A program made the translations under genes and the position numbers. This document shows, piece after piece, positions 24,585 through 33,556 of a DNA stretch of 64,000 nt; position 1 is the stretch's first letter, and every line of letters begins with the position of its first letter. The DNA is taken from positions 116,675 to 180,674 of the forward strand of contig CAVIJT010000006.1 of NCBI GenBank assembly GCA_963643465.1, written 5' to 3'. The notes below the pieces were generated by a model. The model did not search any database. It saw only the letters and a list, made by a program, of their open reading frames with translations, and was not told where the DNA came from. The DNA is from CAG-411 sp963643465 (lineage in GTDB: Bacteria; Bacillota; Clostridia; Lachnospirales; Lachnospiraceae).

Positions 24585-26843
24585 ATGATTTCATATCTTT
24601 ATTTTATTTGTTTTATAGTATCATTTATAGAAATAATCTTCTTTTTTCTTATAAGTAAAAAACCCAATTTGTATTTTGTAATGTCTTATGTTTGTGCCTT
24701 ACTAGCAAATTATGGTTTTTGGTCTTGTTCTGTTGCAAAAAGCAATTCTGAAGCAGCATTAGGATGCCGAGTATTATATCTAGGGGCAAACTGGGTTTGC
24801 TTCTTCATGTTGTTTAGTATCGCTAATGTTTGCAAGATTAAACTTCCTAAAGTTATATCGTTGCTACTATTCCTTGTGAACATCATCACTATGACAAGTG
24901 TACTAAATATTGGAATAGGACATTCCTTTTACAGAAGTTTAGATATTTACAAAGAGAACGGAGTTACCTATATGCTAAAAGTATATGGACCAATGCATAC
25001 ATTCTACAAAATAATGTTACTTGTCTACATTGCAAGTATGCTGTTTCTGACAATCATTGGATTTCGCCGTAAGAACACAGTATCTTATCGTTATTCGGCC
25101 ATTCTGCTTATTATGGTAATTACAAATGTTGTCTGCTATAATTTTAAGTCCATTACGCATACGAATTTTGATATGCTATGTATTACATATACAATTTCTA
25201 TTGGTATCCTAACTTATCTACAACAGCAAATTGATCTATATGATGCGGAACAACTGTTGGGTGAAAGCGGAACGTTTGATTCAAAAGGTATTATTTTATT
25301 AAACAATGACTGCTATTATATGGGATGTTCAAAGAATACACTGGAATTGTTTCCAGAAATGCGAGTGTTGAAATTAGAATACTCTCTTCCTATAGATGTA
25401 GATGAATTTTGGGTAAATTTTCTTCCTTGGATAGATGAATTTAAACAGACAGGAAAACACGAAACACATTTGTTAGAGTTAAAGAATAGAAGTTTTCGGT
25501 GCCAAGTAAAAAAATACTCAAAAGAATATTTCTGGATTGGAAAGCATCAGCTTGGGTATATCGTTATGTTGTGGGATGATACAGAACAACAAAATTATAT
25601 TAAAAGTTTGAATGAATATAATAACAAGCTATTGCTCAAAGAAAAAGAATTACAAAAACAGAAGGCGATTGCTGAAAATGCCAATAAAACAAAATCAGCA
25701 TTTCTCTCCAATATGTCTCACGAGATTCGAACACCAATGAACGCAATCGTTGGTATGACAGAAATCTTAAAAAGAAAGCATTTTGATAAAGAAACAGAGG
25801 AGTATTTGGATAATATTAAACATTCAGGAGAGGCTCTGTTGGCAATTATCAATGATATTTTGGATTTTTCTAAGGTAGAATCAGGTAAGATGGAACTTGT
25901 TCTGGAGGACTATGATCTGAGACTTTTAATCAAAGAGTTGGATTTGATATTTAAAACACGAATCGAATCAAAAGACATTCAAATGGAATATGATTTAGAT
26001 GATACAATTCCAAATGTATTAATTGGAGACAGCAAAAGAATTCGTCAAATTCTCATAAATATTGTCAATAATGCAATCAAATTCACAGAGAAAGGATTTG
26101 TGCGAATATCTGTTACAGTGGAAAGTCTAACGGAAAAAGAGGTAACACTAAAGTTTTCTATACAGGATTCTGGACAAGGAATCAAAGAAGAAGATCTGGA
26201 TAAGCTGTTTGATGCCTATCAGCAGGTAGATTTACAGAAAAATGCCAAAAAGGAAGGAACCGGTTTAGGACTTGCTATTTGTAAACAGTTGGTTCAATTA
26301 ATGAGTGGAAAGCTACAAGTAGAAAGTGCTTATGGAGAGGGGTCTATATTCTTTTTCTCTATTAAACAGGAAATATCTACTCGTGAACTTCAGAAAAGTG
26401 AGATACATATACAAACTATGTTTACAGCACCTAAAGCACGCATTCTTGTAGTGGATGATAACAAGATGAACCTAAAAGTATTTGAAGGTTTATTCAAGCC
26501 GGTAGCTATGCAGATTGACACAGCTCTTGATGGACAGGAGGCATTAGAAAAAATAAAGCAGCAAGATTACGATATTGTTTTTATGGATCATATGATGCCT
26601 GGTATGGATGGTGTAGAAGTGACACAAAATATTCGACAGCTTTCGGGAGATTTGTTGCATAACGCAGAATATTACCAAAAACTGGTGATTTTAGCCTTAT
26701 CCGCAAATGCTACAGAAAATGCCAAACAGTTATTCTTAAATAATGGAATGGATGGATTTTTGTCCAAACCCATTAAAATCCAAGAGGGGCTTGAAATGTT
26801 AAGACAATGGTTGCCTAAAGAAAAGATAGTAGAGACGAAATAA
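24585..26843 (+). CDS. Hybrid sensor histidine kinase / response regulator
   Basis: 752 residues. Seven membrane segments in the first ~220 residues (7TM sensor type), a PAS-like stretch (~225-340), a coiled coil, a HisKA domain with acceptor His in FLSNMSHEIRTPMNAIVGM (about 385), an ATPase domain (NAIKFTEKG N-box; GTGLGL G-box), and a C-terminal receiver with VVDDNKMN and phospho-Asp in DIVFMDHMMPGMDG. GGGGGGAG ribosome site. Single gene with its own promoter and terminators. No separate output protein, so it may pass phosphate to a phosphorelay protein elsewhere. Confidence 0.93.
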   Translation: MISYLYFICFIVSFIEIIFFFLISKKPNLYFVMSYVCALLANYGFWSCSVAKSNSEAALGCRVLYLGANWVCFFMLFSIANVCKIKLPKVISLLLFLVNIITMTSVLNIGIGHSFYRSLDIYKENGVTYMLKVYGPMHTFYKIMLLVYIASMLFLTIIGFRRKNTVSYRYSAILLIMVITNVVCYNFKSITHTNFDMLCITYTISIGILTYLQQQIDLYDAEQLLGESGTFDSKGIILLNNDCYYMGCSKNTLELFPEMRVLKLEYSLPIDVDEFWVNFLPWIDEFKQTGKHETHLLELKNRSFRCQVKKYSKEYFWIGKHQLGYIVMLWDDTEQQNYIKSLNEYNNKLLLKEKELQKQKAIAENANKTKSAFLSNMSHEIRTPMNAIVGMTEILKRKHFDKETEEYLDNIKHSGEALLAIINDILDFSKVESGKMELVLEDYDLRLLIKELDLIFKTRIESKDIQMEYDLDDTIPNVLIGDSKRIRQILINIVNNAIKFTEKGFVRISVTVESLTEKEVTLKFSIQDSGQGIKEEDLDKLFDAYQQVDLQKNAKKEGTGLGLAICKQLVQLMSGKLQVESAYGEGSIFFFSIKQEISTRELQKSEIHIQTMFTAPKARILVVDDNKMNLKVFEGLFKPVAMQIDTALDGQEALEKIKQQDYDIVFMDHMMPGMDGVEVTQNIRQLSGDLLHNAEYYQKLVILALSANATENAKQLFLNNGMDGFLSKPIKIQEGLEMLRQWLPKEKIVETK

Positions 26844-26859
26844 ATTCTTAGAAACGAAC

Positions 26860-26904
26860 TGGTGGAAGGCAACTGTCTCCCCACCTCAGAATCCACCATT
26901 TTTT
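26860..26904 (+). terminator. Terminator after hybrid kinase
   Basis: TGGTGGA / TCCACCA stem with a 25-base loop, followed by TTTTTT. Confidence 0.65.
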
Positions 26905-26907
26905 GAA

Positions 26908-26957
26908 AAACCGAAGAAGGGAGCGCTTTCGCACTCCCTCCTTCGGTTTCATTTTTT
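26908..26957. terminator. Strong bidirectional terminator
   Basis: AAACCGAAGAAGGGAG / CTCCCTCCTTCGGTTT, 16 positions with one mismatch. T-runs on both strands; serves the kinase gene (+) and the cysteine-rich gene (-). Confidence 0.85.
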
Positions 26958-27044
26958 CATTTTCTTTATCCTTTCATTTCTTCAACTCTCTTCTATATTT
27001 TAACATAACAGGGAGATAGAAGAATTAAAAGAAAATTAAAAGTT

Positions 27045-27392
27045 TTATTGCGCACCAGTTTCTCTAGTACATGGCGTATCCGTTCCTCTTACCTTGCAAT
27101 CTTTACAAGATGAACATCCTCCGCATTTTTTGCACTCTTTGCACTCTATGTCCTCTCCTGATCTACAGTCCTTACATACAATGCTGTCTCCACATTTTTT
27201 GCATTCGCGACACTCCACGCCATCTCCCGACTTGCAGTCTTTACACACAATACTGTCTCCACACTTTTTACACTCTTTACACTTTATACCATCCTCGGAT
27301 TTTTTACACATATTACATCCCCCACATTTCTTACAAATTTCGCATCCCATAAAGAGACTACCGTTACCGTTGCATTCACAACTCCTACACAT
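27045..27392 (-). CDS. Cysteine-rich CxxC-repeat protein
   Basis: 115 residues with 25 cysteines, nearly all as CxxC. Three successive 23-residue units follow the plan (S)xxxxxCKECKKCGDSIVCKDCK (residues ~32-100), preceded by a shorter divergent half-unit. No signal peptide, no membrane segment, and rich in Lys and Asp/Glu. AGGGAGGGG precedes the ATG. The spacing suggests four-cysteine zinc knots or a metallothionein-like metal store; a cysteine-rich peptide precursor is an alternative, but no modifying enzyme is adjacent. Own terminator. No family recognised with certainty. Confidence 0.75.
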   Translation of the reverse strand: MCRSCECNGNGSLFMGCEICKKCGGCNMCKKSEDGIKCKECKKCGDSIVCKDCKSGDGVECRECKKCGDSIVCKDCRSGEDIECKECKKCGGCSSCKDCKVRGTDTPCTRETGAQ

Positions 27393-27503
27393 TTACATCC
27401 CCTCCCTACTTCTTACATTCTTAAAATTTCACATTCCCCCTTAAGCATCCATGCCTTGTCTATCTTTTACTTTATAATATGTTCTATTTGAAAATTTGAC
27501 ACT

Positions 27504-27559
27504 AAAAAAACATCGCAAAATAAGATTAATTGTAAATCTCCTATCTTACGATGTTTTTA
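27504..27559 (-). terminator. Terminator after cytosolic-tail chemoreceptor
   Basis: AAAAACATCG / CGATGTTTTT outer stem and TAAGAT/ATCTTA inner stem with a 5-base bulge. T-run on the minus strand (complement of 27504-27510). Confidence 0.75.
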
Positions 27560-27562
27560 TAC

Positions 27563-29041
27563 TTATTCTTGTACTGTCTTTTTCAACACTTGTAACTTCT
27601 CAAACATTGCCTCTACAATTTTTGAAAATTCGTTTAATGTTTCAAAAGATCTATTAATAAGCTCTTTACTTGTTAATGTACCTGCTGCAACCTCTTCTGA
27701 AGCCGAGGACAACAAAGAAATACTCTCAACAATCTCTTTATTTGCCCGTAGTACAGCCCTTGCCTCATGTCCCATGCTTTGCACACCAACTTCCAATCCA
27801 TTCATTCCTACTTCCACTTCTGCAAAACTGGTTGCAACTACATCTACTTTCTGACGTTGAATATTAATATTTTCTGTAGATTCTTGGATTTCAGATTGTG
27901 TTTCCACGGTAATTTCTGTTAATTCATTGATAATTTCTGTAATCTTTTCTGTAGAATCCTTCGTTTCCACTGCCAACTGACGAATCTGATCCGCTACAAC
28001 AGCAAAACCTTTTCCGGCTTCTCCTGCTCGTGCCGACTCAATACTTGCATTCAAAGCAAGCAAATTCGTCTGTGCCGAAATTTTTAAAATTGCCTCCGTT
28101 ATATTTGATACTTTTCCCACGTTATTAACTAACATTTCCACTGTTTCAGAAATTCTTTCTGTATTTTGGTTTACCAAAACAGATTGTTGCTGCAAATTAT
28201 CCACAAGTTCTTTTCCTTCTAATACAATATCTTTCAACTTTTCTGCCGTTGCTTTTGCTTCTAACGCAGTATTATTTGTTTTCTCCAATCTGGTTTGAAT
28301 ATTTCCTGTCATTTCCGCCTGATGATTTGCCGCACTTGCTGTACTTTCCGTACTTTCTGCTATTCCATCTATGGCATTATGAGCGGTATCCATGGATGTA
28401 TTTACAGCATGCAAATCTTTCAAAACATTTTGAAACTCTTCTTCCATCCCTTCTACAATCTCTGAAACAATACCAGCAACCTCTTGTCGATGCTGTGCTT
28501 CCCTCTTAATATGCTCCTGATTCTCTTCACTAAAACAAATCAACAGATTAATTGCCCTATTGGCTCCAAATAAAGTAATTAAAAATGCCATAGTTGTAAG
28601 ATTGGACAAATTAAACAACTCTGTATTGTGTGCCATATATTCCGTCAAAGACTTTATAATACAAATAATAAACGCTGCCAAACATCCCCACATCAAAAGT
28701 GGTGCATTTAAATAAACCATCAAACCAATCAAGACTGGAAATGCCAACGTCAAAGTTCCTACTCCGTTTGGAAAAACAAGCAGACAATATGCCGGAACAA
28801 ATGTTATTACCATAAACAACATGGCTGCTTTTCTCTCTCCAATCATTTTGGTTACAATTCCATCCGCTACTAAAATCATAGCATATACTAGAAGCCTTGC
28901 GATTCGAAATACATCCATTCCCATTGTCCTAGAATTGACAACCTCAATAACCGTAAACATCACATAAGTCATTACAAAAATAATCATCATAATTTTGTTG
29001 GAGCGGACATATTGCTCCTTGGTAATATTCTGCCTTTTCAT
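27563..29041 (-). CDS. Methyl-accepting chemotaxis protein, multi-spanning, no ligand domain
   Basis: 492 residues. Five to six membrane segments in the first ~180 residues without a periplasmic sensor domain or clear HAMP, then a long coiled coil and the receptor signalling tip NLLALNASIESARAGEAGKG. RBS AAGGAGG. The polytopic N-terminus suggests sensing in or near the membrane (energy, ions or lipophilic compounds), which is inference. A second receptor of different design lies at 55425. Confidence 0.92.
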   Translation of the reverse strand: MKRQNITKEQYVRSNKIMMIIFVMTYVMFTVIEVVNSRTMGMDVFRIARLLVYAMILVADGIVTKMIGERKAAMLFMVITFVPAYCLLVFPNGVGTLTLAFPVLIGLMVYLNAPLLMWGCLAAFIICIIKSLTEYMAHNTELFNLSNLTTMAFLITLFGANRAINLLICFSEENQEHIKREAQHRQEVAGIVSEIVEGMEEEFQNVLKDLHAVNTSMDTAHNAIDGIAESTESTASAANHQAEMTGNIQTRLEKTNNTALEAKATAEKLKDIVLEGKELVDNLQQQSVLVNQNTERISETVEMLVNNVGKVSNITEAILKISAQTNLLALNASIESARAGEAGKGFAVVADQIRQLAVETKDSTEKITEIINELTEITVETQSEIQESTENINIQRQKVDVVATSFAEVEVGMNGLEVGVQSMGHEARAVLRANKEIVESISLLSSASEEVAAGTLTSKELINRSFETLNEFSKIVEAMFEKLQVLKKTVQE

Positions 29042-29188
29042 GACATTGTCCTCCTTTGCACCAAACTTAAAACCCCATTAATACAACTACAAAGTTGCTT
29101 TTCCCTAATATATATATTATAAAATTCTCCCCTTATTGCGTCAACCAATTTTTCCCAATTTCATACAAAACGAACTTTCTTGTAGAGT

Positions 29189-29240
29189 AAAAAAACTGAC
29201 CACTACAAAACAGATTTTTCATCTGCTTCATAATGGTCAG
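29189..29240 (-). terminator. Terminator after SEC-C protein gene
   Basis: CTGACCA / TGGTCAG outer stem plus CAGAT/ATCTG inner stem, with TTTTTTT following on the minus strand. Confidence 0.75.
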
Positions 29241-29255
29241 CTTATGACTTCTTAC

Positions 29256-30245
29256 TTATTTTCCACAACAATATTTGTATTTTTTCCCACTTCCGCAAGG
29301 GCAAGGATCATTTCTTCCAATCTTTTCACTGCTTCTGCGATAAGAACCTCTTCCGGCATATACAGCCTGTGGTTTTGCCTCTTTTGCCATCAAATCCTCG
29401 TAACTCTTTGTAAGAACCTCCAATAATTGTTCTTTGGTTGTTCCCTCCATAACATGATCCATCAATTCTTCCAATACAGCTTCTGCCTTTTTAGACGCAT
29501 CTGTTTTAATATCCTTCACTAAATCTGCGATCAAGCGGTAGCTATATGGGTATTTCTGTGCAATATACGAAAATTCTTCCTCATGATTTTCATAATATTT
29601 CGTCAAATACCAAGCATTCATTCGCACATCTAATTGCAATCGGTTCTTCATACTTTCCAATGCCACATTTTGGATGGTATATGTCTTGTCATATCCTAAT
29701 TTTAATATGGTCTTTGCCAACAAACTCACTTTGCTGTCTCCATAATAGTCGTAAGATTCCAAAGACGCATAGGCAGAAGCTAACGTTTCCTTATATACTT
29801 CTTCTGTCAAATACCCCTGCCTCTCTATATGCTCTACAAACTCACGAAACAATGGACGATACCACGCATTTTCCATCAATTCACAAAGTCGAATCAAGGT
29901 CTCTACTATATATTCCTGCATCAACTCGTTCATCTCAATGCTATCTAAAAAAGTATAATATTGAGACAAATGCTCCTGATACTTTTTATTTTCTGTTTCC
30001 ACGTCCATACGAAGTACACTTGGAAATACGCGGGCAAGTATGATTTTTACCTGTTCATTCCCATGTCCTTCCTTTGTTGCCAATATATCCTGACAGATTT
30101 CTGCAGTATTCTCATAATCATCTGCCTGTTCATAATCCAATGCCTGATTGACCTGTGCATGAAACTTTGTGGGTATCTGATTTAAAATTTCTTCTCGCTT
30201 CTTTGCCTCAAAACGTCTATTCATTTCCTGAATATTCTGCTCCAT
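29256..30245 (-). CDS. SEC-C motif protein with helical repeat domain
   Basis: 329 residues from the second ATG (30245), 9 bases after AGGAG; the first ATG touches that site. About 270 residues of helical, TPR-like sequence end in a C-terminal SEC-C zinc motif, NDPCPCGSGKKYKYCC, as at the end of SecA. Known SEC-C proteins bind zinc and often contact SecB or ribosomes; the function of this one is unknown. Monocistronic. Confidence 0.85.
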   Translation of the reverse strand: MEQNIQEMNRRFEAKKREEILNQIPTKFHAQVNQALDYEQADDYENTAEICQDILATKEGHGNEQVKIILARVFPSVLRMDVETENKKYQEHLSQYYTFLDSIEMNELMQEYIVETLIRLCELMENAWYRPLFREFVEHIERQGYLTEEVYKETLASAYASLESYDYYGDSKVSLLAKTILKLGYDKTYTIQNVALESMKNRLQLDVRMNAWYLTKYYENHEEEFSYIAQKYPYSYRLIADLVKDIKTDASKKAEAVLEELMDHVMEGTTKEQLLEVLTKSYEDLMAKEAKPQAVYAGRGSYRRSSEKIGRNDPCPCGSGKKYKYCCGK

Positions 30246-30386
30246 TATATTCATCTCCTACTTTGTATTATTACACCTTCACAAGCAAATTCGCTCAGTT
30301 CGCTTATCATTATATCATATTTTTTAACAATTTAGGACCGTTATTCGCAAAATACCAGAATGTACATATTATAAAAATATTTTTAT

Positions 30387-31526
30387 TTACCGTAATAGCT
30401 TTGACTGATAATCGTCTTTTGCAAAATTACTCATTTCATACAATACCAACATGGTTTTATTGTCATATTGTTCCATCAATTGATTAACTGACTGGGTGTA
30501 ATATCGCAAATCAATCATCACAATCTTTTGATAATCTCCAATCAAAAATGGCACCATACTGTTTGCAAAAGAATCTTTAAATAGAAACAACGTTTCCTCA
30601 TTCTTTGCCTGAGAATTTTCAATCTCTACGATCCCATAATTTCCCCCAAAGAATACGGCATATTTATCCTTTGTCTCTAACTTGTCCCACTGATAAATTT
30701 CATCTAAATTTTCTCCATCACAAGTAACTGTAATGGAATCTGGTACTTGCTTTGCCACATAAATAGTATCTTTTTTTACATCCTTTGGCAAAAGTTTAGA
30801 ATAAATGGTTCCAAGAAATGCGTTATCCACTGGCTCTGGCGCAAAACTTTCATAAGAAGCAACTGATTTTCCCATATGTTCATAATATGCTCGATAAGCC
30901 TCGTAAGCCCCACGAAGTGTCCAATGGTGATCGGTCCGAAAATACACCTGCTCCTCCTTGGAAACTTTTTGTAAATCCTCTGTTATATCTAGCCATTGAT
31001 CAGAAAAATATTGTTCTCCCAATTTTTCTAAAGAATCACTGTCATACATCACAGCTCCCTTTGGCAACTTATCTTGTAATACAGTAGCCGGAGATGGCAC
31101 CAAAAGTACGGTACAATCTATATTTTGCTGCTGTGCAAAAGCCTGTATCATCTTCAAATTTGTCTCATACTTTTTTTGGGATATATCACTATCCAACACT
31201 TTTTCAAAAAAATAATAATCTTTTCCCAAATATACTTGATTGATACAACTTTTGCCTGAAAATCTTTCTATATTAGTAGCCAAAGAAAGCCATCCATCTC
31301 TCCACACAAACTGATCGCACATGGCATCTTCTAAGTTTTCTTGAACTTCTCCATTTACGATTCCCTTAGCAGAAATAGACGGAAGTTTGGTAAGATATCG
31401 GTTTTCATTTTCCGAATACTCTTTTTGCGGAGTAGCAAATACAAAACTCCCCCCTGCTAAAAGCAAGCTGAAAAATACGCCCACATATGCCCCGCAAATG
31501 ATTTTATTTGTCTTTTCTTTTTTCAT
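30387..31526 (-). CDS. DHHW-family SGNH-like acyltransferase partner (AlgJ/AlgX-like)
   Basis: 379 residues. One N-terminal membrane segment, then an external SGNH-like domain with the defining DHHW motif (RTDHHWTLRGAY, about 195-206) and a later FKDSFANSMVPFL block carrying the serine. Such proteins work with a membrane-bound MBOAT, encoded next to it, to put acetyl or other acyl groups on an extracellular polymer. Last gene of the operon from 34699. Confidence 0.88.
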   Translation of the reverse strand: MKKEKTNKIICGAYVGVFFSLLLAGGSFVFATPQKEYSENENRYLTKLPSISAKGIVNGEVQENLEDAMCDQFVWRDGWLSLATNIERFSGKSCINQVYLGKDYYFFEKVLDSDISQKKYETNLKMIQAFAQQQNIDCTVLLVPSPATVLQDKLPKGAVMYDSDSLEKLGEQYFSDQWLDITEDLQKVSKEEQVYFRTDHHWTLRGAYEAYRAYYEHMGKSVASYESFAPEPVDNAFLGTIYSKLLPKDVKKDTIYVAKQVPDSITVTCDGENLDEIYQWDKLETKDKYAVFFGGNYGIVEIENSQAKNEETLFLFKDSFANSMVPFLIGDYQKIVMIDLRYYTQSVNQLMEQYDNKTMLVLYEMSNFAKDDYQSKLLR

Positions 31527-31569
31527 TTTCTTTCCTCATTTTCTCTAATATTGTAACTACTTAGGACTC

Positions 31570-32988
31570 CTAAAATCTAAAATATAAAAATGGATTGTAA
31601 CTTCCACCTATCAAAAATGCCACACACAACACTAAAAGCACAAGAGAATACAAAGACAGCAAACCATTTTTTGCAGATGTAGGCACTATTTTTTCAGCCA
31701 GCCGTTTTGGAATGGAAGTAGCACCAACTATTAAAATCAAAAGGAATATGGCATAATTTCTCCACTGATACAATGCCAGCCCATTTCCTAGCTTCACACC
31801 AATTCCAAACATTGCTTTTACATAACCTGCCAACACAGACATATCCTCACAGGCAAAAATCACCCAGCCAATCAATATGGCAATCATAGCATATAGATGT
31901 GCAATAGGCAGCGACTTTGTGTGTGTTTTCTTTTTGTTCCAAAGTTTTGCCACCACTTTTTCCAGCATAAGAAGAACAAAATAATACATCCCCCATAAGA
32001 CAAAATTCCAGCTTGCTCCATGCCAAAGTCCGGTTAGAAACCAAACGATTGCCATATTTACAATCTGACGGAGAAATCCTTTTCGATTTCCTCCAAGGGG
32101 AATATACACGTATTCCCGAAACCATCCACTAAGTGTCATATGCCAACGTCTCCAAAATTCTGTTATGCTTTTTGACTCATATGGATAAGCAAAGTTTTCT
32201 GGAAAATGAAATCCAAATACTTTTCCAAGTCCAATTGCCATATCTGAATATCCTGAAAAATCAAAATATATCTGAAATGCGTATGCAATCGCTCCAAGCC
32301 ATACAACTGCCATAGTTCGGTCATTTCCCGTATATCCACTAATTTCTTCATATAAAGCTCCAATTTGATTGGCAAGAAGCACTTTTTTTGCCAATCCTAT
32401 GGAAAAACGCTGCAAGCCTTCTGCCACCATGGTAAGACTGGTCTTTCTTCCTCTGATTTCCTCAGATACATCTGAATACCTTACAATAGGACCTGCAATC
32501 AACTGTGGAAACAGGCAGACATACATGGCAAAATCAATAAAATTTTTCTGGCACTTTACTTGTTTTCGATAAACATCTATGGTGTATGACATGGTTTGAA
32601 AGGTATAAAAAGAAATTCCAATAGGCAGTGCAATAGACAGCAATTTCACATTGCTTCCTGTTAAACTGTTCCATGTTCCAATGGAAAAATCCGCATATTT
32701 AAAAAATCCTAAAATGCCTAAATTTCCCACCATGGAAAAGATAAGCAGAGCCTTTCCATAAGACTCTGCCTTTCCCTTTTCCTGAAAATATGCAATTCCT
32801 CTTCCATTGCAATAATCAAACACCGTAGAAAACAACATGATAAAAATATAAATTGGTTCTCCATATGCGTAGAAAAACAAGCTCGCCAATAATAACCACA
32901 AATTCCGAATGTTTCCCGGACATACGTAATATACAATTAACACTACCGGAAAAAACAAACATAAAAATACTATACTACTAAATATCAT
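31570..32988 (-). CDS. MBOAT-family O-acyltransferase (AlgI/DltB type)
   Basis: 472 residues with about 12 membrane segments. Catalytic histidine in TGLWHGASWNF (about 325), with the upstream TEFWRRWHMTLSGWFREYVY and PLGGNRKG typical of AlgI. It passes acyl groups from the cytosol to an external acceptor, here probably via the DHHW protein encoded 43 bp downstream. AlgI-like members acetylate polysaccharides; the true acceptor is not shown by the sequence. Confidence 0.92.
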   Translation of the reverse strand: MIFSSIVFLCLFFPVVLIVYYVCPGNIRNLWLLLASLFFYAYGEPIYIFIMLFSTVFDYCNGRGIAYFQEKGKAESYGKALLIFSMVGNLGILGFFKYADFSIGTWNSLTGSNVKLLSIALPIGISFYTFQTMSYTIDVYRKQVKCQKNFIDFAMYVCLFPQLIAGPIVRYSDVSEEIRGRKTSLTMVAEGLQRFSIGLAKKVLLANQIGALYEEISGYTGNDRTMAVVWLGAIAYAFQIYFDFSGYSDMAIGLGKVFGFHFPENFAYPYESKSITEFWRRWHMTLSGWFREYVYIPLGGNRKGFLRQIVNMAIVWFLTGLWHGASWNFVLWGMYYFVLLMLEKVVAKLWNKKKTHTKSLPIAHLYAMIAILIGWVIFACEDMSVLAGYVKAMFGIGVKLGNGLALYQWRNYAIFLLILIVGATSIPKRLAEKIVPTSAKNGLLSLYSLVLLVLCVAFLIGGSYNPFLYFRF

Positions 32989-33002
32989 ATGTTTCCTCCA
33001 TA

Positions 33003-33029
33003 ATACATACCTGCAAAGCAGGCATGTAT
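33003..33029 (-). other. Intercistronic hairpin before MBOAT gene
   Basis: ATACAT and ATGTAT with inner CCTGC/GCAGG and a 3-base loop, no T-run. Likely a processing or partial-termination point within the operon. Confidence 0.45.
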
Positions 33030-33038
33030 ATTTATCTA

Positions 33039-33545
33039 CTATTCTATACTATCTTTAAATGCGTTCTGAATCATTCCAGACTTTTCTGCAATAATAAATA
33101 CCACATATCTGCCCTCATTGGTAATTACGGCACTCTCTGCCAATTCTACTTTATCAGGCGAATATTCTCTAAGCTTTCCTATTCGATTCTCCACATGGGT
33201 ATGCAGTGATTCCATAGCTTCTGCTGCATCTCCCTCTTCTTTTAGAGCAATTACTGCAACTTCCTGCACATCTCCATCCTGCGCATAGGAATAAAAATAG
33301 GAATCAACCAAACTATAATCCATATCTGACAAACTGGTAAAATTCAGTTCTGCATTTTCGTCTTCACTGGTTACCGTCTTCATTTCCGGAAGCGTGGTAT
33401 CGGAAGCCAAAAGTTCATTTTTCAACTGGTGCATATCCACTGTTGGCTGCTCTTTTGTCTCCTTCCCTCCACAAGAAACTAGACTACTGCAAACAAGTAA
33501 AAGAGCAAGCATTTTTCCAATTCTATGTTTCCTCATTCTTCTCAT
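33039..33545 (-). CDS. DUF4358-like lipoprotein
   Basis: 168 residues. Lipobox LVSCGG at about residue 25, then a single external domain fitting DUF4358 (charge-rich, ending IIAEKSGMIQNAF). AGGAGG before the ATG. This family is often encoded beside MBOAT/DHHW pairs, as here, and is presumably an extracytoplasmic accessory of the acylation machine. Confidence 0.8.
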   Translation of the reverse strand: MRRMRKHRIGKMLALLLVCSSLVSCGGKETKEQPTVDMHQLKNELLASDTTLPEMKTVTSEDENAELNFTSLSDMDYSLVDSYFYSYAQDGDVQEVAVIALKEEGDAAEAMESLHTHVENRIGKLREYSPDKVELAESAVITNEGRYVVFIIAEKSGMIQNAFKDSIE

Positions 33546-33556
33546 GTAAGCTCCTC

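Noticed and set aside
24392..24658. 88-codon frame before the hybrid kinase
   Set aside because: Overlaps the kinase start in another frame, lacks a ribosome site, and contains the kinase promoter.
27071..27444. 93- and 116-codon plus-strand frames opposite the cysteine-rich gene
   Set aside because: Mirror images of the 69-bp repeats; the minus-strand gene has the ribosome site and a sensible CxxC pattern.
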